A stretch of 64,000 bases of DNA from Candidatus Dadabacteria bacterium. Lineage in GTDB: Bacteria > Desulfobacterota_D > UBA1144 > Nemesobacterales > Nemesobacteraceae. Both the position numbers and the translations under genes were made by a program. The DNA is taken from assembly GCA_022827275.1 (NCBI GenBank), contig JAJDTG010000005.1:62001-126000 (forward strand). The letters are read 5' to 3'. The notes below the pieces were generated by a model that was not told where the DNA came from, did no database searches, and saw nothing but the letters and a program-made list of their open reading frames with translations. Position 1 is the stretch's first letter; every line of letters begins with the position of its first letter. Shown here one piece after another: positions 60,922 to 64,000 of this stretch.

Positions 60922-62268
60922 ATGTCGTTTGAAAAGACCCAGCGCCGGATTCTCAAAAATCCGTTCACCTCACCCGGTGAGACCGGCAAGAGCGTTCCGG
61001 TTTCAATCCTCTCAGCGATTTTAGCGGTGGTGCTGGGGATTATTGTTTCGGTGTTCCCGACCGTAGCGTACCCGGCCGGCTTCACCGACGAGGTTGATAT
61101 CTCCGGGCGCCTCTCGACTGAGACTTGGCTGTATCCCCAGAGCGCCGCGTATCCCGACCAGCGTTCGTATGCCGGCGGGCTTGCCCTGGAGACAACGTTC
61201 TATGTTGAGAGCGAGGAAGGCACAAGCATAACGGTTACTCCCTTTTTGCGGTACGATGCCGGGGACCCGGATCGCACGTACGGTGATTTCCGTGAGGCCT
61301 ATCTGCTGATGTACGGCGATATTGGCGACGGTGAATGGGAATTGCGTCTGGGCATCGATCGGGTGTTTTGGGGCGTCACGGAGTTGCGTTCCCTGGTGGA
61401 TATCATCAATCAGACCGATGTTATTGAACACCCGAACGAAAAGATAAAGATGGGTCAGCCGATGGCCCATCTCACTTGGTCGGGTGACTGGGGAGCACTG
61501 GAATTTTTCGCGACGACATGGCACCGTGCGCGCACCTACCCGGGCCCGCGTGGTCGCCAGCGGTATGAGTTCATTGTGGACCAGGATATGATTTCATACG
61601 AATCCGGTGCGAAAAAGTGGAATATTGATCTCGCCAGCCGGTACAGCGGCTTATTCGGGCCGCTCGAAATTGGTCTAAGCGTGTTTGACGGTACGAACCG
61701 AGAGCCCACTCTCTTGCCGATATTTCTCGACTCCGGATTGGTCCTGGCTCCACATTACGAGAAGATTCGCCAATTCGGTGTGGATGCACAGCTTAACAGG
61801 GGCTCTTTGCTGCTCAAGCTGGAAGCGATCTACCGCGCCGGCGCGAGGAACAGCAGGTACATTCAACACCTCAATACCTTAGAGGAAGAGGACTATGCGG
61901 CTTTTATCTTGGGTAGCGAGTACACGCTCTATTCCGTATTGGGTTCGAACTCTGATCTGGTCCTGTTTGCCGAATGGGCTTACGATGGACGTGGGCGGTG
62001 GGCAACCAATGCATTCGAGAACGACCTGTTCATTGCCGCACGTCTCGGGTTGAACGATCCGCATGGCACCGAATTTGTCGTCAGTGTTTTAGGTTCCCTC
62101 AACAAGAGCAGTCGCGTCCTCGCAGGCGAGTTCAAGCGTCGCCTTTCTTCGGACAACTGGCTTCTGCATATTGAGACCTCAGTTTTTCTGGATATCGACG
62201 AAGACGACTTCATATACTACGTGCGGCGCGACAGCTACGTGAAGATCAATCTGGCCTACAGTTTCTGA
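60922..62268 (+). CDS. Outer membrane beta-barrel protein (DUF1302/porin-like)
   Basis: N-terminal signal region, repeated amphipathic beta strands (YGDFREAYLLMYGDIGDGEWELRLGIDRVFWG), terminal aromatic KINLAYSF. Confidence 0.8.
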   Translation: MSFEKTQRRILKNPFTSPGETGKSVPVSILSAILAVVLGIIVSVFPTVAYPAGFTDEVDISGRLSTETWLYPQSAAYPDQRSYAGGLALETTFYVESEEGTSITVTPFLRYDAGDPDRTYGDFREAYLLMYGDIGDGEWELRLGIDRVFWGVTELRSLVDIINQTDVIEHPNEKIKMGQPMAHLTWSGDWGALEFFATTWHRARTYPGPRGRQRYEFIVDQDMISYESGAKKWNIDLASRYSGLFGPLEIGLSVFDGTNREPTLLPIFLDSGLVLAPHYEKIRQFGVDAQLNRGSLLLKLEAIYRAGARNSRYIQHLNTLEEEDYAAFILGSEYTLYSVLGSNSDLVLFAEWAYDGRGRWATNAFENDLFIAARLGLNDPHGTEFVVSVLGSLNKSSRVLAGEFKRRLSSDNWLLHIETSVFLDIDEDDFIYYVRRDSYVKINLAYSF

Positions 62269-62518
62269 ACCGGCCCGGGATCCCAAAGCAACTGGATCAA
62301 TGACTTTTCGGTACTTGCCTTGTCAAAGTTGGCGAAACGTGAGACAGGGGGCAATCGGGGTGGTGTGCGTATACGGTATTGGTTTTTTTAACGGAGCAAC
62401 GGAAAATCTGTTACCATATAGCGGAACGGTTCTATCATGCATGGGTTGCTTTATCGAATATATAACCGCGATTTTATCCGGACTATCGGGCCGATGACTT
62501 GGCTGGGGAGGGGTATGA

Positions 62519-63520
62519 GTGGGGATTAGCTTCCATAACCCAATTTCGAAAGCGGTTCGGCCGGAGGACACGGCGGAGACTCTGTCTGAGTACCGCAGAA
62601 GCCAGGGGCGGGGCAAGGAAGAATACGCCCGCATGGTAACGGCGTTTTACGACCTCATTACCGACTTTTACGAGTATGGATGGGGGCAGTCATTTCACTT
62701 CGCGCCGATGAAGGTGGGGGAGTCTTTCGAGGAAGCCATCGTCGGCCATGAATATTTTCTGGGCGAAGCCATTGGATTGAGGCCGGGCATGAAGGTGCTT
62801 GATGTCGGATGCGGCGTGGGCGGACCCCAGCGCTTTCTCGCAGGAAAGTTCGGCGCTTCGATCGTGGGCCTAAACATCAACGAATATCAGCTCGGGAAGT
62901 GCTCTGTGTATAACAGCAAGGCTGGCCTGGACCATCTCTGCAGCGTCCTGCACGGCGATTTCCTGAATATACCGGCGGAAGACGGGAGTTTCGACGCGGC
63001 TTACCATATCGAGGCAATGCCTCATGCACCGGATAAAACCGCCGCTTATGCCGAAATATTCCGCGTATTGCGCCCCGGTGCGGTCTTCGCAGGCTACGAC
63101 TGGTGCATGACTCCGCTTTACGACGGCGCGAACCCCGAGCATCGGGAACTCAAGACAGGAATCGAATACGGCAACGCTCTTCCGGAAATCGCTTCATTCA
63201 CGGAGGTAAACGACAGCCTGCGGTCGGTCGGTTTCGAACTTGTCGAGGCGCATGACCGCGCCTTGGACGCCAACCCCAAGACGCCGTGGTATCAATCGCT
63301 TGAAGGCAATGGCCTGAAGCTCAGGAGTTTCCCGAGAACGTCCCTTGGCCGCAGAGTCACCTCGGCGGCCCTGCGCGTTCTGGAAAGCGTACGCGCCGTA
63401 CCCAGGGGATCGTTCGAGGTGCAGAAGATTCTCAATATCGCGGCCGACAGCTGCGTGGCCTCAGGACGTCTTGGGATTTTTACGCCCATGTACTACCACA
63501 AGGCGCGCAAACCGGGGTGA
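62519..63520 (+). CDS. Sterol C-24 methyltransferase-like (ERG6/SMT family) paralogue C
   Basis: FYEYGWGQSFHFAPM (canonical SMT region I), VLDVGCGVGGPQRFLAGKFG, YHIEAMPHAPDK; GTG start. Confidence 0.85.
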   Translation: MGISFHNPISKAVRPEDTAETLSEYRRSQGRGKEEYARMVTAFYDLITDFYEYGWGQSFHFAPMKVGESFEEAIVGHEYFLGEAIGLRPGMKVLDVGCGVGGPQRFLAGKFGASIVGLNINEYQLGKCSVYNSKAGLDHLCSVLHGDFLNIPAEDGSFDAAYHIEAMPHAPDKTAAYAEIFRVLRPGAVFAGYDWCMTPLYDGANPEHRELKTGIEYGNALPEIASFTEVNDSLRSVGFELVEAHDRALDANPKTPWYQSLEGNGLKLRSFPRTSLGRRVTSAALRVLESVRAVPRGSFEVQKILNIAADSCVASGRLGIFTPMYYHKARKPG

Positions 63521-63701
63521 CACGTACGGTAATAGAGTCCGATGCAAACACTATGCGGGCCTGCGGTGACCGTGTCGGCAAGCCGCCAGCCGCGGTACTA
63601 TTCCTTCTCCACCGTGTGCCGCTCGATGTCAAGCGGCACTTCCAGATCTATATGGAATCAAGGTAAAATCATACAATCAAGCCGTTGCTTGATCATGTCT
63701 C

Positions 63702-63729
63702 CATACACCAGATTTGACTATATCTCCGG
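63702..63729 (+). promoter_or_regulatory. Shared cluster motif upstream of LolA-like gene; TTGACT-17-TATATC promoter-like
   Basis: CATACACCAGATTTGACTATATCTCCGG, near-identical to minus strand 58201-58227. Confidence 0.5.
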
Positions 63730-63760
63730 TTTTGTTTATATCCATTAGCAGGAGAAACCA

Positions 63761-64000
63761 ATGATTAAGTCTTCAATCTCGCGCACAATGCTTGCGCTCC
63801 TTGGGAGCTTTCTTGCAATTTGTTTCTGGCCGGCTGAGTCGCATTCCGATCTTCTGAGTGGTACCGCTGAGGAAGTGGGTCTCAAGGTTGCAACCGAAGC
63901 TCGTGAGAACCAGAAGGGTTTCGGCAATTTCACCGCGAACCTGACCATGACGCTACGTAACAAGCAGGGGCAGGAAAGCCAGCGTTCACTTCGCCTCAAA
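63761..64000 (+). CDS. Outer membrane lipoprotein-sorting (LolA-like) protein, 5' part only
   Basis: ATG after AGGAG; MIKSSISRTMLALLGSFLAICFWPAESHSDLLSGTAEEVGLKVATEARENQKGFGNFTANLTMTLRNKQGQESQRSLRLK open to window end; absent from ORF track because truncated. Confidence 0.8.
   Translation, partial: MIKSSISRTMLALLGSFLAICFWPAESHSDLLSGTAEEVGLKVATEARENQKGFGNFTANLTMTLRNKQGQESQRSLRLK

Noticed and set aside
42225-63520. SMT-like proteins as cyclopropane fatty acid synthases or generic UbiE-type methyltransferases
   Set aside because: GWGxSxHF region I and IExxxHAP motifs fit ERG6-type SMTs better; final proof needs phylogeny
63521-63665. Possible coding remnant (AAVLFLLHRVPLDVKRHFQIYMESR*) downstream of SMT-C
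   Set aside because: No recognisable family and no start; cannot be supported as a gene
40647-64000. Hopanoid biosynthesis cluster
   Set aside because: The HpnN-like RND is the only hopanoid-like feature; no squalene-hopene cyclase, HpnC/D/E or HpnH seen

Overview
64-kb bacterial chromosomal segment with two compositionally and functionally different parts. (1) ~0-40 kb is mostly housekeeping: DUF1460 protein, prepilin peptidase, CDC48/VCP-type AAA ATPase, recF, MgtE, a long ICL2-type isocitrate lyase plus malate synthase, SLC23 permease, ychF, pyrD, argJ, recO, a late futalosine/menaquinone cluster (UbiA-like, UbiX, UbiD, MqnE), msrA, aat, hemB, htpG, and tRNA-Pro(UGG), tRNA-Arg(UCU) and tRNA-His(GUG). 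An intact DUF4160/DUF2442 pair is present. Several small loci look like internally deleted genes: an AbiEii toxin without its nucleotidyltransferase core, a higBA-like remnant, a SAM methyltransferase, and an outer-membrane-type protein. (2) ~40.6-64 kb is the standout. It is a putative sterol (or sterol-like triterpenoid) tailoring and transport locus: three ERG6/SMT-like C-24 sterol methyltransferase homologues (two form an inverted, near-identical-core pair), an ERG4/ERG24-family sterol reductase, a Rieske oxygenase, a GPP34(GOLPH3)-cytochrome P450 fusion, a FAD oxidoreductase, an SDR, an RND/MMPL transporter, an outer-membrane beta-barrel and a LolA-like protein cut by the window end. Embedded in it is a partner-switching signalling module (STAS, HAMP histidine kinase, orphan periplasmic binding protein, RsbW-like, REC-PP2C). 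A recurring CCAGATTTGA(A/C)TATA motif lies upstream of at least four of its transcription units. No oxidosqualene cyclase or squalene monooxygenase is visible, so substrate could be made elsewhere in the genome or be host-derived. Taxonomy cannot be determined here; a deep-branching lineage (e.g. Candidatus Dadabacteria-like) is only a guess. All calls come from reading the sequence and motif recall; no searches were run.
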